64,000 nt of DNA from Kribbella sp. NBC_01245 (lineage in GTDB: Bacteria; Actinomycetota; Actinomycetes; Propionibacteriales; Kribbellaceae): the NCBI RefSeq assembly GCF_036226525.1, contig NZ_CP108487.1:1364001-1428000 (forward strand), written 5' to 3'. The notes under the pieces are model-generated. The model was not told the origin of the DNA and did not search any database. It saw nothing but the letters and a program-made list of their open reading frames with translations. Each line of letters starts with the position of its first letter. Position 1 is the first letter of the stretch. The position numbers were made by a program, and so were the translations under genes. Positions 34,497 through 43,202 of this stretch are shown here, piece after piece.

Positions 34497-35309
34497 TCAG
34501 TCGTCGTCCGGCTCGTCGGAATGTTCCGCGACGTACTCCCAGAACGCTTCATGGTCCCACTCTGCGGGCACGAGTTCGGGCGTCGGCCCAACGGTGAGAG
34601 AGCCGAGGTATTCGCTGATCTCGATGAGCCGCAGTAGGTACTCATAGGTGTGCTTCATCAGGTCGGCGTCGGTTGACCAGACGCCGAATTCTGCGTGTTG
34701 GCGAGCGTTGTGAGTCCAGTTCGCCGAGCCGAGCCAGACCCGGTGCGGGTGGAAACGCTGGATGTCACCGCTGAAATCCTCGTCATTCTCGTAGTACGTC
34801 GTCACGCCGAGGATCAGCAGCTTCGCGTGCAGTTGAGGTAGTAGACGATTGGACTCATTCCTGCTCCACCCGGCGACCCGCACGGGTCCGAGCAGGACCG
34901 GATCGGGCATCCCGCCGTACGGGTGGATCACATGTGGCCTGCCCCGTTCATCCGGCAAGGAGATCTCTTCGAATCCGTCCAGATAGGCGCTGGAAATCGG
35001 TGTGCCGATGTTGTCGAGAATCCGGACGGCGCGATCCGTCTGCTGTCGTTTGTCGACGACAATGCAACACGCTCCGAGTTTGCCGAGGGCGTTCGCCACG
35101 TCCCGGTCGGAAAAGTAGGGCACGCATCCGATAGCCGCGGGGGTGGGCTCAAGCCGCCGCCAGTAGTCGTTGGTCGACGACCCCCGGTGGTCGTCGACCC
35201 CACGCACCAAGTCATCGACGACACCGGGACCGAAGATGGCGCTGTCCTTTGTGGCCCCACGCCACGGCAGCGGTCCCAGCGACGGAAACCTCGATTCGGC
35301 AGCAGTCAT
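34497..35309 (-). CDS. phospholipase D-like domain protein
   Basis: A 270-residue protein with a single PLD-type H-x-K motif, LPQLHAKLLILG near residues 155-166, followed by WLGSANWTHNARQHAEFGV, the GSxN part of the HKD signature. Family members act as dimers to cleave phosphodiesters in lipids or DNA; nuclease versions occur in restriction and other defence systems. It shares strand with the STAND gene downstream, but the 395-bp gap argues against tight coupling. The N-terminal ~70 residues are not recognised. Confidence 0.7.
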   Translation of the reverse strand: MTAAESRFPSLGPLPWRGATKDSAIFGPGVVDDLVRGVDDHRGSSTNDYWRRLEPTPAAIGCVPYFSDRDVANALGKLGACCIVVDKRQQTDRAVRILDNIGTPISSAYLDGFEEISLPDERGRPHVIHPYGGMPDPVLLGPVRVAGWSRNESNRLLPQLHAKLLILGVTTYYENDEDFSGDIQRFHPHRVWLGSANWTHNARQHAEFGVWSTDADLMKHTYEYLLRLIEISEYLGSLTVGPTPELVPAEWDHEAFWEYVAEHSDEPDDD

Positions 35310-35582
35310 CGGCTCAGGCTACTCAAGGTCGACGTTCGCCCGCGGGCGGGCTCGATCTCTACCAACGCTCGACAACAATGGCCGCGACGATCACGGCGCG
35401 CAGGGAACGCTGACACCGCTCGGTCGCTCGCATGATCGGTCGGCAAGGTTGTCATGAGCACTGTCGCGCTGGAGTTCATTCAGACAACTTCGACAGTGAA
35501 CAGGCAAGCGATGTCGATCCGCGCGCCGATCTGGCCGGTCGGGAGGTCGCACGCCCGTCATAGCGGACGTGGATCTGGTGGG

Positions 35583-36920
35583 TCAGAGGCTGATTCTAGG
35601 CTCTCCGGCAGATAGGTCGACATCCGGATCCCACGAGATTGTGGGGGAGCGGGCGGCGGCCTGCTCCGTCGCTGTTCTGTGAGGCTTCAGAGTGAAGAGA
35701 CGGGCCAGCCTGGAGTCCACAGCCTTCCGCGCCCGCTCATGCGAGGAAGGCAGCATGTGGGTGTAGAGCCGGAGCGTGAAACCGGGGTCGCCGTGACCGA
35801 GATACTCAGCCAACTCTTTGATGTTGACCCCGTCAGCCAGCGTGATGCTCGCGTAATAGTGCCGCAGTGCGTGCATCCCGTTCGCTCGGCTGGAGAAGTA
35901 CTGCTTCCGCCCTCGGGCGTCCCTCGACGGCTCACGTATGACCCCGGCATGAAACAGAGCCGGCTTCCACACCAGTTCGTCGTACGTCCGAGCCCGGATG
36001 TGCTTGTCATCGGTCCAACGGAAGAGAAGCTTGACGGTATGCGGTGCGCCGTCGACCTTCTCCCACGGCAGCGTGTACGCCCGCGGCGCGGTGGCATCGA
36101 TGTGCTCTTTGAGGATCAAGGCCGTCCCGTCAGACATCGGGACCGTCCGCTCGGTGTCGTTCTTCGGCAGCGCGAACACGAACTCCCTCCCGAGCTTCTT
36201 CACCTGTCGCCGCACATGGATGACCATCTCGTCGAAGTCGACGTCCTCTACCGCGAGCCCGAAGATCTCACCTTGCCTCAGACCGCACGCCGCACCAACG
36301 GACGCGATCGGCCTGTACCGCGGCGGGTGCCCCTCTGCGATCCGCAGTACGACGTCATCGCCCCAAGCGACGACTTTCCCACCCTTCGGCGAAGGCACCT
36401 TGACCACTCGCGCCTTCGCCGGATTGCGCTTGATCGTCTCGTCATCGACTGCCAAGGCGAGCGTCCCGTGCAACACCAGGTACGCCGTACGCGCGGTTGA
36501 CGATCCGAACCGCGCATCCAGGTCAGCGACCCAGGCGGCGATCTCCGAAGGCTTGATAGTCCTCAGTTGCCGCCGCCCAAACACCGGATTCACGTGCAAC
36601 CGAAGCGCCGACTCGTACTTGATCGCGCTCGACGGATCAACCACCCGGGACGCCAACCACCGCCCCGCAACCTCCTCAAACCGAACCTTCCCAGCCTCCG
36701 GATCGATGTACTCACCACGCTCCCGATCCGTCTCCATTGCATTCGCATGCCGCTCAGCTGGCACCTTGGTGCTGAATGCCTTCGTCCGTTCGTTGCCGCT
36801 GGGATCAATCCACCCGGCCAACCACCTCTTGCCACGCCCCCACCGCGCAGTTCGCACTCGTACGGTAGATCCGTCGTCTTGCTTCACTGGCCGAGTCCAT
36901 TGATCCTTCACGTACGCCAT
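35583..36920 (-). CDS. int: island tyrosine integrase
   Basis: A 445-residue phage-type integrase. An N-terminal arm-binding segment (RWGRGKRWLAGWIDPSGNE) is followed by a core-binding domain (GRWLASRVVDPSSAIKYESA) and a catalytic domain with Arg in CGLRQGEIFGL, HxxR in MHALRHYYAS, and the nucleophile region LGHGDPGFTLRLYTHM. All catalytic residues are present. ATG 36920 starts MAYVKDQWTRPV. Its C-terminal 283 bp is duplicated next to the left attachment repeat. It is the likely agent of insertion into the acyl-CoA dehydrogenase 3' end, although it now lies 5.4 kb inside the element. Confidence 0.9.
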   Translation of the reverse strand: MAYVKDQWTRPVKQDDGSTVRVRTARWGRGKRWLAGWIDPSGNERTKAFSTKVPAERHANAMETDRERGEYIDPEAGKVRFEEVAGRWLASRVVDPSSAIKYESALRLHVNPVFGRRQLRTIKPSEIAAWVADLDARFGSSTARTAYLVLHGTLALAVDDETIKRNPAKARVVKVPSPKGGKVVAWGDDVVLRIAEGHPPRYRPIASVGAACGLRQGEIFGLAVEDVDFDEMVIHVRRQVKKLGREFVFALPKNDTERTVPMSDGTALILKEHIDATAPRAYTLPWEKVDGAPHTVKLLFRWTDDKHIRARTYDELVWKPALFHAGVIREPSRDARGRKQYFSSRANGMHALRHYYASITLADGVNIKELAEYLGHGDPGFTLRLYTHMLPSSHERARKAVDSRLARLFTLKPHRTATEQAAARSPTISWDPDVDLSAGEPRISL

Positions 36921-37219
36921 CGCTCGCCAAACCCTTCGGTGGACTATCAGATTCGCGAGGCTCAACGCATGGGGAAGGGGCCAGGCTGTGCGCGGGCGTA
37001 GCGAGCAGTGGGCACTGCGGGCTGGTCCAAATGCACGGTTCGCTGATCAGTACGCTGCGTCTCAGCGCAGTCTCAAGCTCGCTCCGAGTGCGAATCGGAT
37101 GTCGGAGCACGGCGAGTGCCCGAGATACGGCACGAGAAGCAGTGACCGCCGAACACCCCTTGTCGGGTCGAGTAGCTAGCTCGCGCGGCGGCCGTCCAAT
37201 TCGTCTGCGTGTTGGGAAA

Positions 37220-38080
37220 TCAGTTCCGATTCATCCCGTGCGTGCGGCTGTCGAGCGCGAGCTTCCAGAACGACTCGCGCTTGAGTATCGTCTCGGCCTT
37301 CGTCTTCGGGTCGAAGATCTCGAGGATGGAGTACTGGAAGTTGCCGACGATGTGCTCGCCACCGAGGTCGACCCGCATCCGCTCCAGCTCCCTGTTGCCG
37401 CCGGTGAGGTTGCGCAGGTGCGCGTAGCCGGCCCACCTCTGCCAAAGCCCGTTGGCCTCGCCTGAAGCCGATCCCACGTACAGCCGGCCGCTGCTGAGGT
37501 CCGTGATGACGTAGACGCCCTTCACGCTCGAGAGCGCGTCCTTCCAGCTCGGCTCGTCGTTGGCGATGATGCGTTGGAGCTCGTGGTGCTTGAGCCTGAC
37601 GTTCTGGTAGCCCGGAAACGTGCCGAGCTTGGTGTCGGGAGCCAGCTCGTGCACCTCGGGGTTGAGCTTGCTGTCCTGCAGCGTCTCATACCAACGCAGA
37701 TAGAGGTCACGGCCGACCGGCCTCTCCAGCTTGATGATGAGCCGCTTGATGTACTCCGAGTGCTGGGGGAGAGGGATCAGCGCGTACCCCGGGCCGCCGA
37801 TGAGCTCGGGCACGACCGGCGTGACCCGGAAGAAGCCGCCGAAGATGAAGTATTGGGGTCCGTAGGGGTAGTACTGCGCGAAGCTCAGCAGGTATCGGGC
37901 GCGGCCGAGGTTGTTGTTCTGATGCCGCTCCCGATGGCGGTTCATGTCCAGCCAGTCCTCGGGGTCGTCGGCGAGGAGCAGGTCCCACGCCTCCGCGCCG
38001 CCCACCCCGGCCCGGATGTTGAACTTGACCTTGGTCAGCCCTGGCTCCGGCACCGTCATGAAGTCCGTGAACCTGATCAA
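37220..38080 (-). CDS. GIY-YIG nuclease-domain protein
   Basis: 286 residues from TTG 38080, which has GAGGGAG 5 nt upstream; ATG 38059 is an alternative. Residues 1-165 form an unrecognised N-terminal domain (FNIRAGVGGAEAWDLLLADD..., YYPYGPQYFIFGGFFRV). The C-terminal third is a GIY-YIG domain: GVYVITDLSSGRLYVGSASG, then WQRWAGYA and the metal-site Glu in ILKRESFWKLAL. GIY-YIG proteins nick or cut DNA in mobile elements and restriction systems. It is the first gene after the integrase; the role here is unknown. Confidence 0.75.
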   Translation of the reverse strand: MIRFTDFMTVPEPGLTKVKFNIRAGVGGAEAWDLLLADDPEDWLDMNRHRERHQNNNLGRARYLLSFAQYYPYGPQYFIFGGFFRVTPVVPELIGGPGYALIPLPQHSEYIKRLIIKLERPVGRDLYLRWYETLQDSKLNPEVHELAPDTKLGTFPGYQNVRLKHHELQRIIANDEPSWKDALSSVKGVYVITDLSSGRLYVGSASGEANGLWQRWAGYAHLRNLTGGNRELERMRVDLGGEHIVGNFQYSILEIFDPKTKAETILKRESFWKLALDSRTHGMNRN

Positions 38081-38329
38081 CGCTGCTCCCTCGTTCTTCC
38101 GACCTCGTGTTCTCACGCTCGCGTCGAAGGCCGCCCGAGGTACCCCGGAGTCAACCTACGCGGAGTCGACTCGGTACGGCTGATGGGTGCTCTCGACCCA
38201 GTTTGGCCCCCACAAGTAGACCGGCGCCGGAGACTTCTGGTGGCAGTCCTCTTGGACGACCATTCTGTCGCCTACGCCCGCTTGAGTTGCGATAGCAGCA
38301 TGTACCCCTCGTGACGATGTCCTCGCCAG

Positions 38330-38543
38330 TCAGCCTTTCGGGAGACAGCGCAAGATCGGCCGAGAACGCAGAGAGGTCGCCACGGTTGAGATCGCGCCTG
38401 ATCTCGATCGCCTCGCGGTTTGCGTCGAGCGCGTCTGTTCCCTGCCGGAGCTCGGCGTAGATGTTGCTCTGGTTGGTCAGCGCCGAGGCGAGCTCGTTCA
38501 GGTAGGCGACCGGATGCTTGCGGGCCCAAACTGCTTCCTGCAT
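38330..38543 (-). pseudogene. TPR protein fragment
   Basis: The minus strand reads WARKHPVAYLNELASALTNQ and IYAELRQGTDALDANREAIE, one and a half tetratricopeptide units typical of actinomycete signalling proteins. It lacks a start domain and a proper end, and the frame runs into unrelated sequence after LSPERLTGEDIV. It is a relic in a stretch of broken genes. Confidence 0.55.
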
Positions 38544-38556
38544 GCCGTCGGCGTCA

Positions 38557-38690
38557 ACGGCTGACGTCGCCGGCCGCGATGCCTTCCAGCACCTTGACCG
38601 CGACGCCGCGCTGGATCAGGTCGTCAGCACGATGAGGCCTTCGAGCAGGTTCCGGCCGAGCCGGTCGACCTCCTGCACGGTCGGCATATC
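38557..38690 (-). pseudogene. serine recombinase fragment
   Basis: The minus strand gives VDRLGRNLLEGLIVL and, after a one-base shift, DLIQRGVAVKVLEGIAAGD. Together these match the D-R-L-G-R-N segment and following helix of resolvase/invertase N-terminal domains. Only ~45 codons survive, with a frameshift, so it is non-functional. Confidence 0.6.
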
Positions 38691-38733
38691 GCCGACACTC
38701 TAAGACCGGTACTCGCTCCGTAGACTGCTGGCT

Positions 38734-39054
38734 ATGTCTGGCTATTTGCAGGTCTCAACGACGACGGGGACTCGGGACGAGGGCGTTGAGCTCGCTGCCT
38801 CGGCGGTGAAGGCCGGGCTTGCAGCGAGTGCGCAGGTTCAGGGCCCAGCGGTGTCAGTTTTCTGGCATCAGGGCGAGTACGGAGAGTCGGAAGAGTGGCA
38901 GGTGACTCTGAAGACGTCTGACTCGCGGTACGCAGACCTGGAAACGCATCTGCGTCGAGCGCACAGTTGGGACAATCCGGAGATCTCGGCCGTCAGGTTG
39001 GAAGCCGGGTCAGCAGACTACCTAGCTTGGATCGACCGTACGACGAGCGTCTAG
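38734..39054 (+). CDS. CutA1-like protein
   Basis: A 106-residue CutA1-type trimeric alpha/beta protein: VSTTTGTRDEGVELAASAVK at the start, VSVFWHQGEYGESEEWQVTL in the middle and AGSADYLAWIDRTTS at the end, all in family positions. It is implicated in divalent metal tolerance or signalling, without a defined activity. A truncated paralogue with high similarity lies at 59371-59598 just outside the island. A relic of a convergent regulator gene overlaps its stop here, as in that copy. Confidence 0.75.
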   Translation: MSGYLQVSTTTGTRDEGVELAASAVKAGLAASAQVQGPAVSVFWHQGEYGESEEWQVTLKTSDSRYADLETHLRRAHSWDNPEISAVRLEAGSADYLAWIDRTTSV

Positions 39055-39110
39055 CCGCAGGCTCGTTCGAGAATGGCCTTCAGCCAGGGCACCTCATCGA
39101 GAAGTCCGAG
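39051..39110 (-). pseudogene. C-terminal relic of an HTH-TPR regulator
   Basis: The minus strand ends VPWLKAILERACG, equivalent to PEVKAVLERARG at the end of the longer fragment at 59595-59915. Its stop overlaps the CutA stop in the same way at both places. Only ~18 codons are left. Confidence 0.45.
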
Positions 39111-39150
39111 ACCAGCTCGTCCTCGGCTGGGACTGAGTGGGCATGGCTGA

Positions 39151-39732
39151 TCAGCGGTCGCGCCAGGCGAGTGGTGAGACTGTTAGTGCTGCATCGGCGA
39201 GGCGTTTGCCGAAGGGGGTTTGGATGTTGGAGCGGGAGGATTCGATCCAGCCGTCGACGCGGGCGTAGCCTGCCTCGCGGTATTCGACGGCTTGCATGAG
39301 GCATTCGAGGCGATCGGCGTCCTTGGCGCAACGTGCTTCTAGCGTTCCGCCGGATTCGTACTCGGCTACGGCCTCGCGGATGCTTTTCGCGGTGCGGTCG
39401 GGGAGGTTGGCTATCTGGTCTTCGGTGATTCGTTCGTTTGAGGCGACATCGACGTACGGCCGGGCACTATGTGGGATGTCTCCGATGCGGGTCTCCTGGG
39501 AGTCATGCCACATGCCCATGTACGCGGCCCGCGCCGGGTCACCGCCTTCCTCGGCAGCAATCAACGCCGCGAGTTGTGCGACTCGGAGGCTGTGCTCGGC
39601 GACCGACTCGGGATCGCGGACGCCGACATGCCACCAGCCAGACCTGCGAAGGCGCTTGAGCACGCCCATCTCGTAGGCGAAGGCGACAATGCCCGAAGCA
39701 TCCTGATCTGTCGTGTCGTCTGCCACGGTCAT
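39151..39732 (-). CDS. HD-domain hydrolase (YfbR-like)
   Basis: A 193-residue HD-domain protein: SVAEHSLRVAQLAALIAA gives the first His, YMGMWHDSQETRIGDIPHSA the HD pair, and CAKDADRLECLMQAVEY the final Asp. This arrangement matches 5'-deoxynucleotidases of the YfbR/HDDC2 type, which dephosphorylate dNMPs in the cytosol. ATG 39732 begins MTVADDTTDQDA. An HD nucleotidase could influence nucleotide pools in a defence island, but it is also common elsewhere. Confidence 0.82.
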   Translation of the reverse strand: MTVADDTTDQDASGIVAFAYEMGVLKRLRRSGWWHVGVRDPESVAEHSLRVAQLAALIAAEEGGDPARAAYMGMWHDSQETRIGDIPHSARPYVDVASNERITEDQIANLPDRTAKSIREAVAEYESGGTLEARCAKDADRLECLMQAVEYREAGYARVDGWIESSRSNIQTPFGKRLADAALTVSPLAWRDR

Positions 39733-40025
39733 CCCTTCGTCAGCGGCCAGCAAGTTGCACAGCACATCGCAAGTTAATCAATTCGTCTCTTGTATCGCGA
39801 TCGAAGCCCGCGTCGAGCGCTTCTTCGACGCGAGTCGTGGCTTCGCACGCGGCCTCCTGTACTGCCTCAGGAGGTCGGCTTGGCGAGAACGACTGTCCAA
39901 AGGCCGTGAATGTCGAGATGGTCGTGAACCTGATCGTCTAGATGCTGAAGAAGGTGTTCTGCCAGGCGCCGGCAAGACCAAGCGTGGTTATCGGCACCGG
40001 CGGTCAGGCACGAATCGTCGGCATA

Positions 40026-40330
40026 CTACTCCGATATCCCACCTAGCCGATGGGCCCAGTAGGCAAGGTCCGCCGCAGTGTGCTGATCGCTGCTGAGTGT
40101 GGTCTTGATGAAGTAGCGCAGGGGATCAGGGTCTCCGCGACGAGCCAGCACGAGTCTCGCTGACCGGGCAACAATTCCGGTCGGCAGGTCGGTGCAACTT
40201 TCGACGAACCGTCGCCTGTCCTCCTGAGTTGTGGCTTCAGGTCGGAAGCTCAACGTCTGGAGGGACGGCCAATCGGGTTCGGAGGCGAGCAGCGAGCCTT
40301 CATCGGTAGGTCTGGGAGACCGGACGGCTG
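40026..40330 (-). pseudogene. C-terminal fragment of an HTH-type regulator
   Basis: The minus strand ends RSARLVLARRGDPDPLRYFI and SSDQHTAADLAYWAHRLGGI, a C-terminal signature found in a family of actinomycete HTH regulators. No HTH domain is encoded upstream; the frame runs into the start of the divergent kinase gene. The 293 bp between this relic and the HD gene (39733-40025) hold nothing recognisable. Confidence 0.5.
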
Positions 40331-40393
40331 AGGCTTCCCGTATAGCATCGGAAGCAGCTTGGCGGTGGTCGATTCGACGATGTGTGCGAGAGG

Positions 40394-41293
40394 ATGCCTG
40401 TGCCTCGGAGTGTTTCGCCGTTGGACTCCAGCAACGCGTTCGAGGCGCTTGTCGCCGCTGCGAGCAGAGTGGATCTCGACGCGAGCGAGGCCGAGTTGAT
40501 CCGGATCGGTTCGAGTGCAGTTTTCCGGTTCGCATCGGAGCCGATCATCGGTCGGGTGGCTCCAAGCATCGACAGGCTGGACTCGGCATCGCGCGAGGTA
40601 GCGGTTGCCAGCTGGCTTGAGTCTGTCGGCATTCCGGCGGTTCGGGCGATCAAGATCGAGCAACCGCTGACTGCCGACGGTCGTGTAGTGACGCTGTGGC
40701 ATTCGGCGTCGGAGAAGGTCGAGTACGGCAACACTACCGAGCTCGCTCGGTTGCTGCTGGAACTGCATTCGCTCGAGCCGCCGCTGCAGTTGCCGGTTCA
40801 CGACCCGCTGCGCAAGGCGGCCGAACGGATCGCTGCGGTCGACACCATGGAGGTCAAGGATCGGGACTTCCTGCAGGATCGTTTCGAGGAGCTGGCAGGG
40901 GCCTATCGCGAGCTTGAGTTCGAGTTGGCGCCTGGTGTGATCCACGGCGACGCGAATGTTGGCAATGTGATTCGGAACCGAGAAGGTACCGCGATTCTCG
41001 CGGATCTCGACGGGTTCGCGATTGGTCCGCGCGAGTGGGACCTAATCCTGACTGCGTTGTACTTCGAGCGCTTCGGCTGGCACACCGAGAGGGAGTACGC
41101 CTTGTTCACGGAGACGTACGGGTACGACGTGATGAAGTGGTCGGGCTACCCGACGATGCGAGATCTTCGTGAACTCTTGATGGTTGCCTGGCTGGCCCAG
41201 AGCGTCCGAAGCGACGATGGTCAGCGGGAGCTGGCGAAGCGCATCGAGACGTTGCGTACGGATGGCAGCAGGACTGACTGGTCGCCGTTCTAG
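40394..41293 (+). CDS. aminoglycoside phosphotransferase-like kinase
   Basis: A 299-residue APH-fold protein with a complete Brenner motif VIHGDANVGNVI (catalytic Asp present) and the metal Asp in ILADLDGFAIGPREWDL. It is of the phosphotransferase type often paired with HTH-TPR regulators in actinomycetes; here its stop overlaps the convergent regulator by 4 bp. ATG 40394 or GTG 40382 could start it. Substrate unknown. Confidence 0.8.
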   Translation: MPVPRSVSPLDSSNAFEALVAAASRVDLDASEAELIRIGSSAVFRFASEPIIGRVAPSIDRLDSASREVAVASWLESVGIPAVRAIKIEQPLTADGRVVTLWHSASEKVEYGNTTELARLLLELHSLEPPLQLPVHDPLRKAAERIAAVDTMEVKDRDFLQDRFEELAGAYRELEFELAPGVIHGDANVGNVIRNREGTAILADLDGFAIGPREWDLILTALYFERFGWHTEREYALFTETYGYDVMKWSGYPTMRDLRELLMVAWLAQSVRSDDGQRELAKRIETLRTDGSRTDWSPF

Positions 41294-42684
41294 GTCGAGT
41301 TTGTGATGGCCGCCGACTCCCAGAGTGGGTTGTCCTCCATGGATGCGACCAGGTCCCGCACGGCGGTCGAGGTCTCGAAGGGCTCCAGCTGCCGCCTGAA
41401 GTCTGTGAGGTAGCGGATGCACCTGGCTGACTTCAATTGGCTGCCGGATCTAATCGCTTCGCTGGCTACGTCACAGGCGAGATCTGGATCTGCATGTGGC
41501 GAATCGGGTGTTGCCAGATGGCTTGCGGCTTCGACCATCCTGACGAAGAAGTCGCTGCGATTGGATGCCCCGGAGGTGGCGCGCGCGGCGTACGTCAAGG
41601 CATCTTTGTGGCGTCCGAGATCCCGGAAGCAGTGGCTGAACTCGGCGCTCAGTTCGGTGTCGTCGAAGTAGCTGATCCACTCCGGATCGCGGCCGGGTTC
41701 GCGCTTCTCGAAAACGCGAACTGTCGAATTCAGCGCCTTGCCCGCGCCAACGGAGTCGCCGCCGACCGCGAGCGCTCGGGCTTCCATGGCGTGGAAATGC
41801 GCGGTTACGCCGGCGGTGGCGATGCCGCGGGTGCCGGATCTTGCGGCTCGGGCGAGGTTGACGGCGTCGGCGGAGCGGCCGAGGTAAGTGGCCTGGTGGC
41901 TCATCGCGTCGAGGATTGTGCCGCCGAGCAGTGGGTTGTCGGCGACATCGGCCAACTTCAGGGCCTGGATGAAGTACCGCTGGGCGAGGCCGTGCAATCC
42001 GGCGTCGTAGGACATCCAGGCGGCCAGCAGTGTGCCCTCTGCAGCGGCTGAGAATAGAGCGGGTTGAGACGCTTCCGTCAGTCGCCCAGTGAGCATGCCG
42101 GCAACGTCGGTGTGGAGGTATTGAATGAGTGCCTTGCGGGCGTGGCCGCCGCCGAACCTGTCGTCAAGGCTGGCGAAGGCGTCGATCGTTGCGCGCAGTG
42201 CCTGTACGTCGCCGTTCCCGATGGCTCGCCCAACTGCGTAAGTCGGTTGGTGGCGGGTGTCGCCGCTCTCGGCCCGCAGGAGCCATTGCAGGGTCGCCCC
42301 TGACCAGGCGTGGGCCTCAGGTTCAACGCTCACCACGGTCCGGATGTCCTGCAGATCGGCGTTCCAGAGGGTCTCCAAGGGGCCGACGTTTTGACCGTCC
42401 GCAGTGTCGTAATCGAGACCCAAGCGTGCGTCGACTGACTGAGAAGCAGTCAGGCCAATGTCGTCCAGGCTGAACGATCGCCCAGTCTCACTCGAGAGCA
42501 CTTCGGCGATCAGCCACGCTGTCGCCTCCCGCGGTGTCGTACCCGAAAGCCAGCGACTGACCGACGTGTGGTCGCAGCGGATTTCGCGGCCGCGGCGAGC
42601 GGACAGCTCCTGCACGCGCCTCGCGAGCGCCTTGTTGGAGAGGCCCGCCAGGCGCAAGATCTCAGCCAACCGCTCGTTCGGCAC
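41290..42684 (-). CDS. HTH regulator with TPR-like C-terminal domain
   Basis: 464 residues from GTG 42684, which has GGGGAGGAGC 5-14 nt upstream; the longer frame to 42948 lacks a site. Residues 1-65 are a helix-turn-helix of the actinomycete type (NERLAEILRLAGLSNKALAR, DHTSVSRWLSG), with the rest made of helical TPR-like repeats (GLHGLAQRYFIQALKLADV, FSHCFRDLGRHKDALTYAAR). Such proteins are often developmental or antibiotic regulators. The repeats at 42724-42745 just upstream are possible operators. Confidence 0.82.
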   Translation of the reverse strand: MPNERLAEILRLAGLSNKALARRVQELSARRGREIRCDHTSVSRWLSGTTPREATAWLIAEVLSSETGRSFSLDDIGLTASQSVDARLGLDYDTADGQNVGPLETLWNADLQDIRTVVSVEPEAHAWSGATLQWLLRAESGDTRHQPTYAVGRAIGNGDVQALRATIDAFASLDDRFGGGHARKALIQYLHTDVAGMLTGRLTEASQPALFSAAAEGTLLAAWMSYDAGLHGLAQRYFIQALKLADVADNPLLGGTILDAMSHQATYLGRSADAVNLARAARSGTRGIATAGVTAHFHAMEARALAVGGDSVGAGKALNSTVRVFEKREPGRDPEWISYFDDTELSAEFSHCFRDLGRHKDALTYAARATSGASNRSDFFVRMVEAASHLATPDSPHADPDLACDVASEAIRSGSQLKSARCIRYLTDFRRQLEPFETSTAVRDLVASMEDNPLWESAAITNST

Positions 42685-42723
42685 CGCGCTCCTCCCCACC
42701 TGATCCCGAAGGGGCGCATGCAC

Positions 42724-42745
42724 ATTTGCGCCCCCATTTGCGCCC
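42724..42745. promoter_or_regulatory. tandem ATTTGCGCCC repeats
   Basis: ATTTGCGCCC occurs at 42724-42733 and 42736-42745, a 12-bp period, next to GGGCGCATGC. It lies 40-61 bp upstream of the HTH-TPR regulator start and faces the small genes on the other strand. It is a candidate binding site for the regulator. Confidence 0.45.
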
Positions 42746-42843
42746 TGTCGAGCACGTCGTAACCCCTGCAAGCTTCTGCTCATGAAAGGCAACGGCGAGC
42801 AATCGACACGATACCCCCGGTCACTGGCCGCCGTCGCGGAGTT

Positions 42844-43047
42844 GTGCCCGCAGGGCGTGGCACCGCGGCGCGTTATCTGTGTCTGGCTGGGGCCCATCCG
42901 ATTGTCAGCGATGAGAACGAGGCCGAGGCTGCTGCTGTCTTTGAGCACGCGCTGCGCTGTCGGTATCCCTCTTGCCGGGTCATGAACGATCGGGCGGATC
43001 AGGCGAAGGCAACCGTCGCGCCATGCGTAGGTGTGGAGCTCCGATGA
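42844..43047 (+). CDS. small hypothetical protein, 67 aa
   Basis: GTG 42844, a 67-residue frame: AVFEHALRCRYPSC contains two cysteines (C-x4-C) and an acidic DENEAEAAAVFEHAL helix. Proteins of this shape accompany the HTH-TPR regulators in actinomycetes. Its stop overlaps the next start by 4 bp (ATGA), which supports that it is translated. Function unknown. Confidence 0.5.
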   Translation: MPAGRGTAARYLCLAGAHPIVSDENEAEAAAVFEHALRCRYPSCRVMNDRADQAKATVAPCVGVELR

Positions 43048-43202
43048 GTCTGCAAATGGCCCTTCTCTATCTCATCGCAGGGGTGCTCTATGTCGCGATC
43101 GTCAGTTCGGTTCGGCGGGAACTCCGGGATTGGCCCGCTCGGCTAGACGGGCTTAACGGACCTCCACGGGGGCGGGGAGATGGTGGCAGTGGCAGTCGGT
43201 GA
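43044..43202 (+). CDS. small membrane protein, 52 aa
   Basis: ATG 43044; residues 2-22 form a membrane helix (LQMALLYLIAGVLYVAIVSS), followed by a basic/Pro-Gly tail with RRELRDWPARL. Overlaps the upstream small gene by 4 bp and the next by 23 bp. No known family; a short bitopic protein by sequence. Confidence 0.5.
   Translation: MSLQMALLYLIAGVLYVAIVSSVRRELRDWPARLDGLNGPPRGRGDGGSGSR

Noticed and set aside
34236..34637. Plus-strand ORF of 133 codons
   Set aside because: Its last third is antisense to the PLD gene and there is no ribosome site or recognised domain.
35560..35600. Possible third attachment repeat at the intact integrase 3' end
   Set aside because: Only the integrase-derived GGTCAGAGG segment matches the left boundary; no acyl-CoA dehydrogenase sequence is present here.
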